Shown: positions 44,160-53,416 of the stretch, piece by piece | Layout: every line of letters starts with the position of its first letter | How positions within the stretch are numbered: position 1 is the stretch's first letter | NCBI RefSeq assembly: GCF_038396675.1 | Contig: NC_088921.1 | Location: forward strand, 72,366,001-72,430,000 | DNA length: 64,000 bases | Direction of reading: 5' to 3' | From: Hydra vulgaris | Taxonomy: Eukaryota > Cnidaria > Hydrozoa > Anthoathecata > Hydridae | Translations under genes and position numbers: made by a program | Notes under the pieces: model-generated | The model's database searches: none | What the model was told of the DNA's origin: nothing | Seen by the model: the letters and a program-made list of their open reading frames with translations, nothing else

Positions 44160-44881
44160 ATGAGCGAATTGAAACTTAAACCTAAGATCTACGCTCTTAC
44201 TTTCGTGGATGTTGAGAATGATCCTTTAAAGAAGATATATGGAATTAACAAAATGTATGCGTTATTTTGCACCTTCAAAGAATCAGATATATTAAAAAAA
44301 GAAATAATTAATTATTATTCATACACTAGTGATATATTAAAATCTAATGTTAAAGTAATTAAAGATTATTATATTTCTAAGGATGAAATAGATTATTATG
44401 ATATGTGTCGACAAATACTTATGAATTTAGCAGATAATTATAGATTTCATATTATGATAGGAAGTAAAAACAACATTGAACAATCGATAAGATGATACGA
44501 GCAAATTGTTAAAGATGATTATGAATATAGATTGAGTATACTTTATTCGTTTAACAAAATTTTCAATCGTTATCAAGTAAAAATTCCTGTTTATATATTG
44601 AATCTCGACGAAGATTATGAATTTATAGATGAAAGTAATTTGAAAGATTTTATCGTGGATACTAAAAATAATACTGAGATTTTCACTGTGTTAGGCGATA
44701 ATGTTAAAGTAGATAAATTAGATGATGTATTCGATGATGAAAATTTCAAGCTTAACAATTATAAACATATTAAATTTCTATATGAATTGACAACTTTAGT
44801 TGGGATCCCCTCAATAATCATGATTTTGATTTAAAAGGCAAAATTGTTATAAAGGAAATGTATAAACATCTATTTGGTTAA
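44160..44881 (+). pseudogene. MGF paralogue with an in-frame TGA and a 3' frameshift
   Basis: A diverged relative of the two preceding genes. The frame from 44160 has an FCTFKES landmark 1 and stops at TGA 44493-44495. The same frame reopens (44532-44834) with YSFNKIFNRYQVKIPVYILNLD and IFTVLGDNVKV. Near 44800-44815 the family pattern moves to another frame, ending at TAA 44879-44881. Two independent lesions make this a pseudogene rather than a readthrough gene. Confidence 0.75.
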
Positions 44882-44929
44882 CAATTATAAAATTTTATAT
44901 ATCTTTAACGCATTGGCGCGCGGAATGAA

Positions 44930-44980
44930 AAAAAAATATAAATAATAACATAAATTTAATGTTATTATTTATATTTTTTT
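44930..44980. terminator. 22-bp perfect hairpin between convergent genes
   Basis: 44930-44951 pairs perfectly with 44959-44980 around a 7-base loop, with A7 at the left end and T7 at the right end. It lies between the ends of 44160-44881 (+) and 45042-45887 (-), so it can provide a T-run on either strand. A GC-rich word GGCGCGCGG lies just before it. Confidence 0.7.
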
Positions 44981-45041
44981 ATATTTAATATAAATCATAT
45001 ATAAAAGTTTAATTGAGGTGAACGCTATTCATCGATTTTCA

Positions 45042-45887
45042 CTATCTCCGCAATATGCAATATGCAAATATGTTTCTAATAAACTGACTTAATTTTTTTT
45101 CTTCTTCAATTTCAGAGTCAGTAAGATTAATTTCACAATCCGCTATCGACATAGCGTCAATTATTAATTTGCTAAATTGGAATGCATTATAATATTCTTT
45201 AGGGCAAGAATCATAATATGAGTCTAAAATAGACTCTTTCCCTAACTTTATATAATGACATTTTCCATTTTTTATATCTTCTCTCATATTTTCATCGCAT
45301 TTATAGCATTTATATCTACGATAACGATAACATTCGTTGCATTTATTTAATCTATTTGTTTCAATAAAAACATTAAATGATATATCAATGTTTTTGGCTT
45401 CTTTATCTAAAACACTCATAGCTGAATAAAATTCTTGCATTATGATTCCATTATAATCTATTTTAGTTTGTTTTTGATTTTTACTATTAATATCCTTATT
45501 GATATCTAATGTTATATAGAAATTATCTATGAAATTTTTAATCAATTTTCTTTTGATGGATTTATAATTTACTTCATTATTCTCTATTAATTTTTTTCTC
45601 ATTTTAATGTTTTTGAAATATTCATCATCGTATTTATTATAGTTATTTTTTATTTTATGTTCAAGTTTCGATATTTTATCCTTTTTAAGAATATATTTAT
45701 CATAATATGATCGACAAACTTCATTAACACTCATCATATTCCTTAAAGAATTAATTTTATCATTTTCATTTATATTGTCGACGTTAAAACCTTTATTAAT
45801 GGGAATATAATGTATTACATAAGTATTATAATCTAAATTTAGTACTAAGTATCCGTTTTTAAAATCAGAATAAACAAAATTACTCAT
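45042..45887 (-). CDS. MGF paralogue, 281 aa, with a CX2C-X7-CX2C insertion
   Basis: Landmark 1 is HYIPINK (26-32), landmark 4 is HYIKLGKES (211-219) and the C-terminal module has LIIDAMSIADCEINL. Between landmarks 3 and 4 sits an insertion with Cys183-x2-Cys186-x7-Cys194-x2-Cys197, rich in Tyr and Arg, and a further Cys210. The spacing suits a zinc ribbon or knuckle. A Lys-rich helix at about 65-120 is longer than in other members. AATTCAAAT (45931-45939) is 43 bases before the start. Confidence 0.83.
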   Translation of the reverse strand: MSNFVYSDFKNGYLVLNLDYNTYVIHYIPINKGFNVDNINENDKINSLRNMMSVNEVCRSYYDKYILKKDKISKLEHKIKNNYNKYDDEYFKNIKMRKKLIENNEVNYKSIKRKLIKNFIDNFYITLDINKDINSKNQKQTKIDYNGIIMQEFYSAMSVLDKEAKNIDISFNVFIETNRLNKCNECYRYRRYKCYKCDENMREDIKNGKCHYIKLGKESILDSYYDSCPKEYYNAFQFSKLIIDAMSIADCEINLTDSEIEEEKKLSQFIRNIFAYCILRR

Positions 45888-46018
45888 TTTCTTTTAAATT
45901 ATTAGCACGCGATTAAATAATATTTATTAAAATTCAAATCAATATATATAAAAAATAATTAAATGCGCTAATAGCAAAAAAAATAATATATATATTTATG
46001 TTTATATTTGTCTTTAAA

Positions 46019-46756
46019 TTATTCACTAGATTCTTCTTTAAATAAGCTTGTAACAAATTTTTCTATGTTTTCAATATCCTTTCTATCTTTATAAAATGAA
46101 TATAAAGGCATATTATTTAATATAATATCTCTATCTAATTTAAAATGATAAGAATCTTCTGGGTTTAATTTAATATAATTTTTCTTCATTGTTTCATCAT
46201 CTTCAGTTATATTATATCCTTTACCAATCATTATAAAATCAGTATTAACATCATTAAATTTATCAACGTCGTATTGAATATCTCTTTCATAAATATCTCC
46301 TGTAATTTTAATAGAAATGTCGGCTTTAATTAATTGATTATGTAAATCATAAAAGAAATAATATAGATATGGCATTATTTTCGCTTCTTTAGAATTTATT
46401 CTAATGTATTCACAATCATAGCTATTACTAGAAGATTTACGTATTCTTAAGTTTATATAGAAGTCTTTAAAAAACGTCTCAATTAAGTTTTTCTTAAAAA
46501 TAATATCTTTTTCTTTACAGGTAATTGGATCTAAATTATTTCTTTCTTCAATGTATTTAGAATATATATTTAAATTATGATCAAATATATTTTTTTTATG
46601 TTCTCTTTCAGTTGGTTCGCCTCTCACTATATTAGTATAAACAGATTTAGGAATTAAATCTAAAATAAATACATAATAATTATTATCAACATCGTAATAT
46701 AATCTTTTGATGCATGATGTATTTACATCCATATTTGCGTTATTAAATTTAAACAT
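46019..46756 (-). CDS. MGF paralogue, 245 aa, intact
   Basis: Landmark 1 is LDLIPKSVY (about 33-41), landmark 2 is NLNIYSKYIEE, landmark 3 is FFYDLHNQLIKADISIKI and landmark 4 is DFIMIGKGYN. The Tyr-Tyr pair is missing, and the C-terminus (DIENIEKFVTSLF) is short. It sits between two diverged members and shares the Asn-Ile-Tyr-Ser helix with no close twin. Confidence 0.8.
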   Translation of the reverse strand: MFKFNNANMDVNTSCIKRLYYDVDNNYYVFILDLIPKSVYTNIVRGEPTEREHKKNIFDHNLNIYSKYIEERNNLDPITCKEKDIIFKKNLIETFFKDFYINLRIRKSSSNSYDCEYIRINSKEAKIMPYLYYFFYDLHNQLIKADISIKITGDIYERDIQYDVDKFNDVNTDFIMIGKGYNITEDDETMKKNYIKLNPEDSYHFKLDRDIILNNMPLYSFYKDRKDIENIEKFVTSLFKEESSE

Positions 46757-46879
46757 GTTAGTGATTAATTGAGAGCGTTAAAGTGAATATTGTGAATCGT
46801 TTAATTATAAATATTAAATTCAAAATTAAATATGGCGAATTGAATACAATATCAACAATATATTATTATTTGTATTATA

Positions 46880-47677
46880 TTATACGAAATGATATTCAAT
46901 GATATTACTAATATTATTTTGCAAAAGTTCTCGCTCTAATATATAATAGACACTTTTTTCGCAAATATATTCAATTGATTCATCTGTTAAAATATTCTTA
47001 GAACATTTACTATATTCTTTATTCAATGATTTCATTATAGAAATCAGAAATTCCTTCACAATATCAACATCTAATTCATTTCTTGAATCATCATCGTAAT
47101 CATATATATATCTGTCTATTTCGTCTGATGTTCCTAATTTAACGTGTTTATATCGACTAATGTCTTTTTTAATGAATCTTATATTTCTAGATAAAATATC
47201 ACATTCATATGGAGTAATCATGAAAACATCTATAATAACACCTATTTCGCGCGCAATTGTATCTAGTGTGAATAATATATCTTTATACTGAAGACTATCG
47301 TCGCAAATATCTTTAAGTTTTACTTTGCGGCATTTATCAGAACCTTTACTTTCTTTGTAAGCGATTATATAATAATTATCTATTATGTCTTTAAACATCT
47401 TTACAAATAAATCAATATAAATATTGTGAATATTTAAAGGAACCTGATCGTTTATCACACATTCAAAAGATAATTTTTTAGAACAATATTTGTTAATTTC
47501 GTCTATATCTTTATAATATTTATCAATGTTAAAGTTATGCGGCTTATTGTCGCATTTATTCCACTTCAAATATGAAGTTAAATAATACTTATATTTTGGC
47601 CTTTTTTTAATTTTAATGTCGTTATTATAAAATGATCTATAATTTGGCGCGATAAATTTAGAGGATATTTTGCCCAT
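46880..47677 (-). CDS. MGF paralogue, 265 aa, diverged
   Basis: Assigned to the family from landmark 4 (YKHVKLGTSDEID), the LDTIAREIGVIIDVFMITP landmark 3 and overall size. Landmark 1 has lost the Pro-Lys (SYLKWNK). The protein has several Cys (CSKKLSFEC, KCRK, KCSK) without a clear metal pattern. Membership is less certain than for neighbours. The start follows a GCGCGATAAATTT-side region with no exact promoter word. Confidence 0.7.
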   Translation of the reverse strand: MGKISSKFIAPNYRSFYNNDIKIKKRPKYKYYLTSYLKWNKCDNKPHNFNIDKYYKDIDEINKYCSKKLSFECVINDQVPLNIHNIYIDLFVKMFKDIIDNYYIIAYKESKGSDKCRKVKLKDICDDSLQYKDILFTLDTIAREIGVIIDVFMITPYECDILSRNIRFIKKDISRYKHVKLGTSDEIDRYIYDYDDDSRNELDVDIVKEFLISIMKSLNKEYSKCSKNILTDESIEYICEKSVYYILERELLQNNISNIIEYHFV

Positions 47678-47814
47678 AATTTTTCACGCAATTTCATTAA
47701 TATGTTTTCACTTTAAATAATATATTATTCAAAATAGCGCACAATCAAGAGAGTGATGCTGATGATAAATTAATACGTTTCCTTATTTTTTTTGCTTTGG
47801 CGCGCATGATTAAC

Positions 47815-47824
47815 AATTTGACTT
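47815..47824 (+). promoter_or_regulatory. AATTTGACTT promoter element
   Basis: One-base variant, 45 bases before the ATG at 47870. Confidence 0.45.
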
Positions 47825-47869
47825 TAACAATAGATAATTAAATAAATCGAATAATTAAATATTTTAAAT

Positions 47870-48610
47870 ATGGCTAATATCGCTGGATTAAAATTTCACT
47901 TATTTGGCGACATTGATAATGAACAAAAATACAGTACAAAATCTAATTCAGCTAGTCAAGCTCGGATAGAATCTTATCATATAGAGATGTTCTTCATACC
48001 GAAAAATCTAAGTAATATTATATATAATTCAGAAGAAGCAGATAAAATAGCATATGAGAATATATCTATATTAGATAATATTTATAAAACATATAATCAA
48101 GATCAACTTGTAAATCTAAGAAAAGACATATTTAAAGAAATAAAACGAATATATGTTTTATTTGGATCTATGTTTAGTAATATGCAAATATTTAGAAACT
48201 CTAAAATATCATATGAATCAATTTATTCTATGGAAGATCATAAATATAACTATAATTTCGTTAAAATAAATCATCAAGCTAATGAATCTTCTTGTCTTCT
48301 AGATTTTTATACATCAATATATCCATTGAATGTTAATAAATATTACAATAATCATTATAATAAAGATATCACTAAAAAGAAAAGAGTCGAAAAAATCACT
48401 CTAGGACTTATAAAATCTAGATCTGTTGAAAGCGTTAAAAAGAAAGAACGTAATGAAGATAAATATTATAGATATGATCAAATTTCTTTATCCAGTATTA
48501 TAATATTTCTAACTGGAATTGACAGATTATATTGCAAATACAAAGAAAATAGAGAAAATATAGAAAAAATAATCAGAGTTATTAAGAGAATTTCAAATGA
48601 ATATATTTAA
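47870..48610 (+). CDS. MGF paralogue, 246 aa, intact
   Basis: First gene of the last + block. Landmark 1 is FFIPKNLS (about 41-48), landmark 2 is ENISILDNIYK, landmark 3 is reduced to SCLLDFYTSIYPLNVNKYY and landmark 4 is KITLGLIKSRS. The end, IIIFLTGIDRLYCKY, is shared in form with LKFLTGIENAYK of 48745-49482, so the pair are duplicates. No known domain. Confidence 0.82.
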   Translation: MANIAGLKFHLFGDIDNEQKYSTKSNSASQARIESYHIEMFFIPKNLSNIIYNSEEADKIAYENISILDNIYKTYNQDQLVNLRKDIFKEIKRIYVLFGSMFSNMQIFRNSKISYESIYSMEDHKYNYNFVKINHQANESSCLLDFYTSIYPLNVNKYYNNHYNKDITKKKRVEKITLGLIKSRSVESVKKKERNEDKYYRYDQISLSSIIIFLTGIDRLYCKYKENRENIEKIIRVIKRISNEYI

Positions 48611-48639
48611 TTCACATATATAATTATAAACATATTATG

Positions 48640-48646
48640 TTTTTTT
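48640..48646 (+). terminator. T7 transcript-end signal
   Basis: Seven T then GCTC, 29 bases after the stop at 48610. Confidence 0.45.
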
Positions 48647-48676
48647 GCTCAATTTTTTATTTCGAACATATTAAAC

Positions 48677-48686
48677 AATTTGAATT
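48677..48686 (+). promoter_or_regulatory. AATTTGAATT promoter element
   Basis: 58 bases before the ATG at 48745. This supports that ATG over the upstream in-frame TTG at 48715. Confidence 0.5.
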
Positions 48687-48744
48687 TATTATTAGTATCT
48701 AAATTGGCTAGTATTTGAAAAAATTAATATATACATTATTAATC

Positions 48745-49482
48745 ATGGGAAAAAAAGATGATAAAAAAATAGAATTCTTTGTTACGCCGAAAAATTTCAG
48801 CGTAATAATAAAGGAAAAAAACGCTTCAAATAATGATGATTATATAGTATTATATTTTATACAAAATAAAAGAGTATTATATAGTCATTATTCTTTTAAC
48901 GGTACAAAATATTTAAGCGATAATATATATTTATTCAATAACTTTTATGTAAAAAGTGATGAAAAAAACCATCAAGAAATAAGAAAAGATATGTTAGAAA
49001 AAATAAAAAACGAATATACTATATTCATGTACAGATCAAATAATTCAAATACCTGTGGAAATTGTATGATTACATCAAATGATATATTTAAGACAAATAA
49101 TGGAAAACTAGAAATAGATGATAAGTTTGTTATATTAAACGATCAAGCATATGAAGCTGGAATTACTATTGATTTATATAGTTCTCCGATTCCTCTAAAT
49201 TTACATAAATACAAAAATGAAATTAAACATATTAGTGCGAAAAAAGCTAAAGAAAACACTGTAAAAATTTCATTAGGTAATGTAAAATCAGCTACAAACA
49301 TAAAAGAAAAAACATTAAATAATCATGATAATAATTATTTAACATTATCCTCAATTTTAAAATTCCTCACTGGAATTGAAAACGCTTATAAGAATAATAG
49401 CGAAATTTCTATTAGTAAGATTAAATCGGAAGAAATTAAAAACGCAATTAAAAATATTGAAATAGTTATGGGCGAGTGTTGA
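48745..49482 (+). CDS. MGF paralogue, 245 aa, intact
   Basis: Start set at the ATG at 48745 (MGKKDDKK). Landmark 1 is FVTPKNFS very near the N-terminus (about 13-20), so the first strand is shorter than usual. There is a TCGNC motif near the middle, an ILNDQAYEAGITIDLYSSPIPLN landmark 3 and a KISLGNVKSA landmark 4. Its second residue is Gly, so N-myristoylation is possible, but the next residues (KKDDKK) are poor for it. Confidence 0.82.
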   Translation: MGKKDDKKIEFFVTPKNFSVIIKEKNASNNDDYIVLYFIQNKRVLYSHYSFNGTKYLSDNIYLFNNFYVKSDEKNHQEIRKDMLEKIKNEYTIFMYRSNNSNTCGNCMITSNDIFKTNNGKLEIDDKFVILNDQAYEAGITIDLYSSPIPLNLHKYKNEIKHISAKKAKENTVKISLGNVKSATNIKEKTLNNHDNNYLTLSSILKFLTGIENAYKNNSEISISKIKSEEIKNAIKNIEIVMGEC

Positions 49483-49528
49483 TATTAATAATGAAAGTTT
49501 CTTATAAATTAAATATAATATATAAATA

Positions 49529-49538
49529 TTTTTTTTTT
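49529..49538 (+). terminator. T10 transcript-end signal
   Basis: Ten T followed by GCTAAATTTT, 46 bases past the stop at 49482. Confidence 0.5.
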
Positions 49539-49715
49539 GCTAAATTTTAATTAGCAAGTTAGATGAAATCATTAATTAATTATTATGTTATATCTTTATC
49601 TGATTATAGAAAATTAATAATTTATATAAAGAAAATTCATTCTTATGGTCCTCTATATAATTAATAAACATAGATGTAAAATAGATATATATATTTTATT
49701 TTCTTTGATCTAATA

Positions 49716-49725
49716 AATTTGATTT
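49716..49725 (+). promoter_or_regulatory. AATTTGATTT promoter element
   Basis: Exact word followed by ATATAATTAAATAATTAAA, 46 bases before the ATG at 49772. Confidence 0.55.
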
Positions 49726-49771
49726 ATATAATTAAATAATTAAACAAAGACTTATAAAATTAATAGCTAAA

Positions 49772-50494
49772 ATGAGCGAATTAATATTATCAAAGTTGCC
49801 ATTTAACGCTTTTAGATATGTAAGTTGCGACTTACAAGAAAGATCTATAGTACGCTTCCAACCTAAAAATTATGATGAAATGCATATAGATGGCATAGCT
49901 GAGAAAAAAATTATTTTGCGAAAAAACATGGATATTATCAATAATATTTATGCTAATGCTAGTGATGAAAAATTAAAAGAAGTAAAAATTCAGCTCTTAA
50001 ATAGATTAGCTAATGAGTATGTTATATACATGCGAAAACAGCCTTGCAATAAAGTACACGATAATAATAATTTAATATCATATTTTGATGTAGTTAATAA
50101 TTCCGACTTAAAGAAAAATACTAAACCATTATTATTTAAATTAAATGACGACGCTATTAAAGCTGGCGCGCTAATAAGTATATTAATAAATAGATATATA
50201 CCTGGTCAAAATCAATATCGCAATTATTATAATGATAATGGTTACATTAAATATGTGCTGGGCAAAAATACCTCAAACGAAATAGAATCTAGCGCGGAAT
50301 TTAATGATTGCAATTTCTCGACTAATTATTCGTTAACAGATATATTATTGTATTTAGTATTATTCTTTTATTACAAATATAATGATAATGTGTCAAATAA
50401 ATCTAATAAATATCTTATCGATAGTAAAGAAGACGAAGATGACTTAAAAAAGGCAATAATTACTTTACATAAAATAGCAGAAATAGAGTTATAA
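49772..50494 (+). CDS. MGF paralogue, 240 aa, intact
   Basis: Landmark 1 is VRFQPKNYD (about 27-35), landmark 2 is KNMDIINNIYANASDEKLKEVK, a LANEYVIYMRK strand, landmark 3 LFKLNDDAIKAGALISILIN, landmark 4 IKYVLGKNTSNE, and LTDILLYLVLFFYYKY with the Tyr-Tyr pair. The LTDILLYLVLFFYY stretch is hydrophobic enough to look like a short membrane segment but aligns with the soluble helix of relatives. Confidence 0.84.
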   Translation: MSELILSKLPFNAFRYVSCDLQERSIVRFQPKNYDEMHIDGIAEKKIILRKNMDIINNIYANASDEKLKEVKIQLLNRLANEYVIYMRKQPCNKVHDNNNLISYFDVVNNSDLKKNTKPLLFKLNDDAIKAGALISILINRYIPGQNQYRNYYNDNGYIKYVLGKNTSNEIESSAEFNDCNFSTNYSLTDILLYLVLFFYYKYNDNVSNKSNKYLIDSKEDEDDLKKAIITLHKIAEIEL

Positions 50495-50515
50495 ATAAAT
50501 AAATAAAATATAATA

Positions 50516-50524
50516 TTTTTTTTT
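50516..50524 (+). terminator. T9 transcript-end signal
   Basis: Nine T then GCTTATAT, 21 bases after the stop at 50494. Confidence 0.5.
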
Positions 50525-50594
50525 GCTTATATTTCTTTTTGATTTTAGTCGAACTATAGTTAAATAATCGCTCGATATAAAATTATTTTATAAG

Positions 50595-51269
50595 ATGGCC
50601 GAATTTATCTATAGAATTGATAAAGAGATTAAAATCAGATCTAACAAAAGAAAACAAGAATATTATATAAAAATCGCCGGATTTCCAGCTATACTATCTG
50701 GCTTCTATTATATATTGTTTTTGGCGCCAAAAGTTAAATTGACTAAAATAAACAACATAGAAATTAAAGAAGACAATGAATATGATTATACTGAGTCCGT
50801 CAGAGAAAAAAATAAAAATATCCATAAATGGCTAGATAATATAGATGAACTAAGAAAAATATTTTTGCAAGATATAGCGGATACATATGATTTATATATT
50901 TGCAAATATAATCTGAATAACGAATATATCGAAGTTAAGTCAGATTATATACCTAATAGAGCAAAAGAAGTATTTTTTCTTCTAAGCAATATAGATGAAC
51001 ACGCGCTAAAATGCGGCGTGAAGATGAAGGTATGTATTAACATAGATTATTTCGCCAAAAGCCGCGATAGCAAAAAAATGAAAGATGTTAAGCCGGATTT
51101 TATAACTATAGGAGCCGCAAAAAAAAATAGACCTGTTCCCATCGATAAATTATATATGGGAAAATTACAGCCGTTTGGATTATTTGAATTAATGTATAAA
51201 ACTATGTGCTTACGAGTTTACTCCTCTATAGATATAGATAAAATATTATTTAAAATCGACCAGATATAA
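50595..51269 (+). CDS. MGF paralogue, 224 aa, intact
   Basis: Landmark 1 is LFLAPKVK (about 41-48), landmark 2 is EKNKNIHKWLDNIDEL, a DIADTYDLYICKYN strand, landmark 3 LLSNIDEHALKCGVKMKVCIN and landmark 4 FITIGAAKKN. The end, LYKTMCLRVYSSIDID, lacks the acidic last helix. DTYDLYICKY is shared with 51316-51993 and 52628-53284, which makes these three a subfamily. GC content is visibly higher than in genes nearer the terminus. Confidence 0.84.
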   Translation: MAEFIYRIDKEIKIRSNKRKQEYYIKIAGFPAILSGFYYILFLAPKVKLTKINNIEIKEDNEYDYTESVREKNKNIHKWLDNIDELRKIFLQDIADTYDLYICKYNLNNEYIEVKSDYIPNRAKEVFFLLSNIDEHALKCGVKMKVCINIDYFAKSRDSKKMKDVKPDFITIGAAKKNRPVPIDKLYMGKLQPFGLFELMYKTMCLRVYSSIDIDKILFKIDQI

Positions 51270-51287
51270 TTATAAATATAACATATA

Positions 51288-51296
51288 TTTTTTTTT
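51288..51296 (+). terminator. T9 transcript-end signal
   Basis: Nine T then CGCTAGC, 18 bases after the stop at 51269. Confidence 0.5.
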
Positions 51297-51315
51297 CGCT
51301 AGCAAATATTTCATC

Positions 51316-51993
51316 TTGATCTATTTGATTATTATATTATTAATTAAAGCAAATAAAATAACTATTTTCAAATATGATGATCTATTATTCGTATATCTAC
51401 AGAATAGATATGATGATATATGTGATGAATTTCACAATTATACTTTAATTTTCCACCCAAAGAAAAAGAAAATAATAAATGATGATAGCCGCATAGAATA
51501 TTTATATAACATGATGATAGCTAATAGTAGATCACTAAGTACTTACTTTGGCGCCGATAAACAAATTCTTAAGACGCTAAAACGCGGCATATTAGTCGAT
51601 ATATCAAATGTATATGATATATATATATGTAAATATAACGCTAAAAGAAAATATTCAGATGTTACTTGGCAAGATATAATGAATATAGATAATGATTTTA
51701 AGCATAGATTTATATGCGAGCTCAATCAAGAACTATTTAATAGCGGCGTTAAATTTAATCTAATAATAGCCGATTACATTCGTGATAATGATAATAACTT
51801 GACATTGAAATATAATATAGAGCTCGGCTCTACGGCCTCGAAAAATTATCTGCCGCGCAAATATAGTGCCGAAAATTACAATAAATTAAAATTTAACGGA
51901 CTAAGTTTATTTGCTATATTTTTTAATGTGCTGCGCTTACAAGAAGCTAACAATGATATATTAAAACTTATAGCTGAAATATGTGAAACATAG
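51316..51993 (+). pseudogene. MGF paralogue without a usable ATG
   Basis: The frame contains IFHPKKKK, a MMIANSRSLSTYFGA helix, VYDIYICKYN, LNQELFNSGVKFNLIIAD and IELGSTASKN, and is unbroken to its stop. It has no ATG before the Pro-Lys motif: the only early initiator-like codon is TTG at 51316, and the first ATG is about 70 codons in. In the sister 52628-53284 an ATG stands where this gene has AATAACTATTTTC. It may be a start-codon loss or a case of unusual initiation. Confidence 0.65.
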
Positions 51994-52257
51994 ATAATTT
52001 TAATTGATAATAATAAAATAACTATATTTATGCGTGATGATAAGCCTTACTCAATAGAATATTAAATTTATGACATTCGTCATCAATTTAATTTTTTATC
52101 CAAATACGTATAAGACAATTCTTTCTAATGGCTCCTTCATAAATATATTATTAATTATATTATAAAGAAAAATACTTAATATTAAGTTCATTTCTTTATG
52201 CAAATAAAAACGACAGATATTAACAGATATATCAAATTTTTATGAACTATTCTCTAT
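51994..52257. pseudogene. Possible decayed 5' half of the next MGF remnant
   Basis: No open frame, but the words AATAAAATAACTATATTTATG (51 bases from 52012) and an Ile-Phe-Tyr-Pro-like frame near 52087 resemble the start and Pro-Lys region of the neighbouring subfamily. Weak evidence only. Confidence 0.3.
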
Positions 52258-52581
52258 ATGAAACACAAAAGAATGCAATATTCAAGCGAACAAGAAGATA
52301 TAATAGATGCCAATGATAATTTTAAATTTAATTTTATACTCTTCGATAGCGGCATTAGATTGAAAATTAAGTTATATATAAAAGATAATGAAAATATAGA
52401 AGTTAGTTTCACTGTAACAAAAAATTATGTTCTACATATATATATTGCATTGAAGAATAAGCAAGAAACTAAAGTCAATTTATTAAATATAATTCTAAAA
52501 ATAATGAAATTATATAATAGTAATTGCGATCGTAGAATATTAGAACTTATAAGTAAATATACAATTAATAGCGTAATATAA
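52258..52581 (+). pseudogene. MGF C-terminal fragment, 107 aa
   Basis: Resembles only the second half of a family member: a FDSGIRLKIKLYIKD strand region (landmark 3), a SFTVTKN segment where landmark 4 should be, without the Gly, and a LLNIILKIMKLYNS end like the FNIIINTMCL end of 52628-53284. No Pro-Lys module is in frame. The T9 at 52593-52601 follows. It is probably the remnant of a full gene that started near 52010. Confidence 0.55.
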
Positions 52582-52592
52582 ATAATATTTAA

Positions 52593-52601
52593 TTTTTTTT
52601 T
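52593..52601 (+). terminator. T9 transcript-end signal
   Basis: Nine T, 12 bases after the stop at 52581 and 27 bases before the next ATG. That leaves almost no room for a separate promoter for 52628. Confidence 0.45.
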
Positions 52602-52627
52602 ATCTTTACAGAAACAAATAATATAAT

Positions 52628-53284
52628 ATGTTTAGATACGCATCACATAGATTTCTTTGTTTTTACGCTAGCTTTAGCGAGAATGCTAGATTCTTAATAA
52701 GCGGCAATGATGATTATTATATAATCCTTCATCCTAAAAAAATAGATGATTTTAAAGAAGATAAGAATTCATTGGAAAAAAAATATACAAGTAAAATAAA
52801 AGAAGATAACTTAAAGATGCTAAATAGTTACTTTGGTGCCAGCAAAAAAGTTCTTAAAATTCTAAAGAAGAAAATTATGGAAGATGTTATAAATACTTAT
52901 GATTTTTATTTTTGCAAATATCATTATGATAAGGATACTGGCGAGTATAAATATATTCCTGTTAGCGCGGCCGACTTAACTAATAAGAGTTATATTTATT
53001 ATATATTGCGCGAATTAATAAAACAATTTAAAAAAGCAGATATAACAATAAAAGCTTATATTACTGATTACTTCGATGAGCGAAATTTCGCCAAAATAAA
53101 TTCGGCGCCGGACTTTAACACTATCGATCTAATAATGCCACGGCGCGGCTACAGTTATAGTAAACATTCTAATGATTTAATATTCAATGATATATCACTG
53201 TTCAATATAATAATAAATACAATGTGTTTGACGGATTGTGGTGATAGTAAAATATTAAAATTAATAAAAGATATATCTAAATAA
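52628..53284 (+). CDS. MGF paralogue, 218 aa, intact
   Basis: Landmark 1 is IILHPKKID (about 31-39), landmark 2 is KEDNLKMLNSYFGASKKVLKIL, VINTYDFYFCKYH, landmark 3 LIKQFKKADITIKAYITDYF and landmark 4 DFNTIDLIMPRRG, where Gly has become Asp. The end is LFNIIINTMCLTDCGDSKILKLI. The SYFGA helix is shared with 51316-51993 (TYFGA). One of the shortest intact members. Confidence 0.83.
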   Translation: MFRYASHRFLCFYASFSENARFLISGNDDYYIILHPKKIDDFKEDKNSLEKKYTSKIKEDNLKMLNSYFGASKKVLKILKKKIMEDVINTYDFYFCKYHYDKDTGEYKYIPVSAADLTNKSYIYYILRELIKQFKKADITIKAYITDYFDERNFAKINSAPDFNTIDLIMPRRGYSYSKHSNDLIFNDISLFNIIINTMCLTDCGDSKILKLIKDISK

Positions 53285-53355
53285 AAAGATTTTATTATAT
53301 TTTGCGAAATTAGCTACGATTGATAACAATAATTTTTGGATTGTTTATTTATCTA

Positions 53356-53365
53356 AATTTGATTT
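53356..53365 (+). promoter_or_regulatory. AATTTGATTT promoter element
   Basis: Exact word 51 bases before the ATG at 53417. Confidence 0.55.
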
Positions 53366-53416
53366 ATCTGTTAATAAGTTAAATCAATATTAACATATTG
53401 TAATTATATTTTAATA

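Noticed and set aside
49772..50494. Transmembrane segment at LTDILLYLVLFFYY
   Set aside because: Short, and aligns with the amphipathic Tyr-Tyr helix of paralogues, which is not hydrophobic enough for a membrane span.
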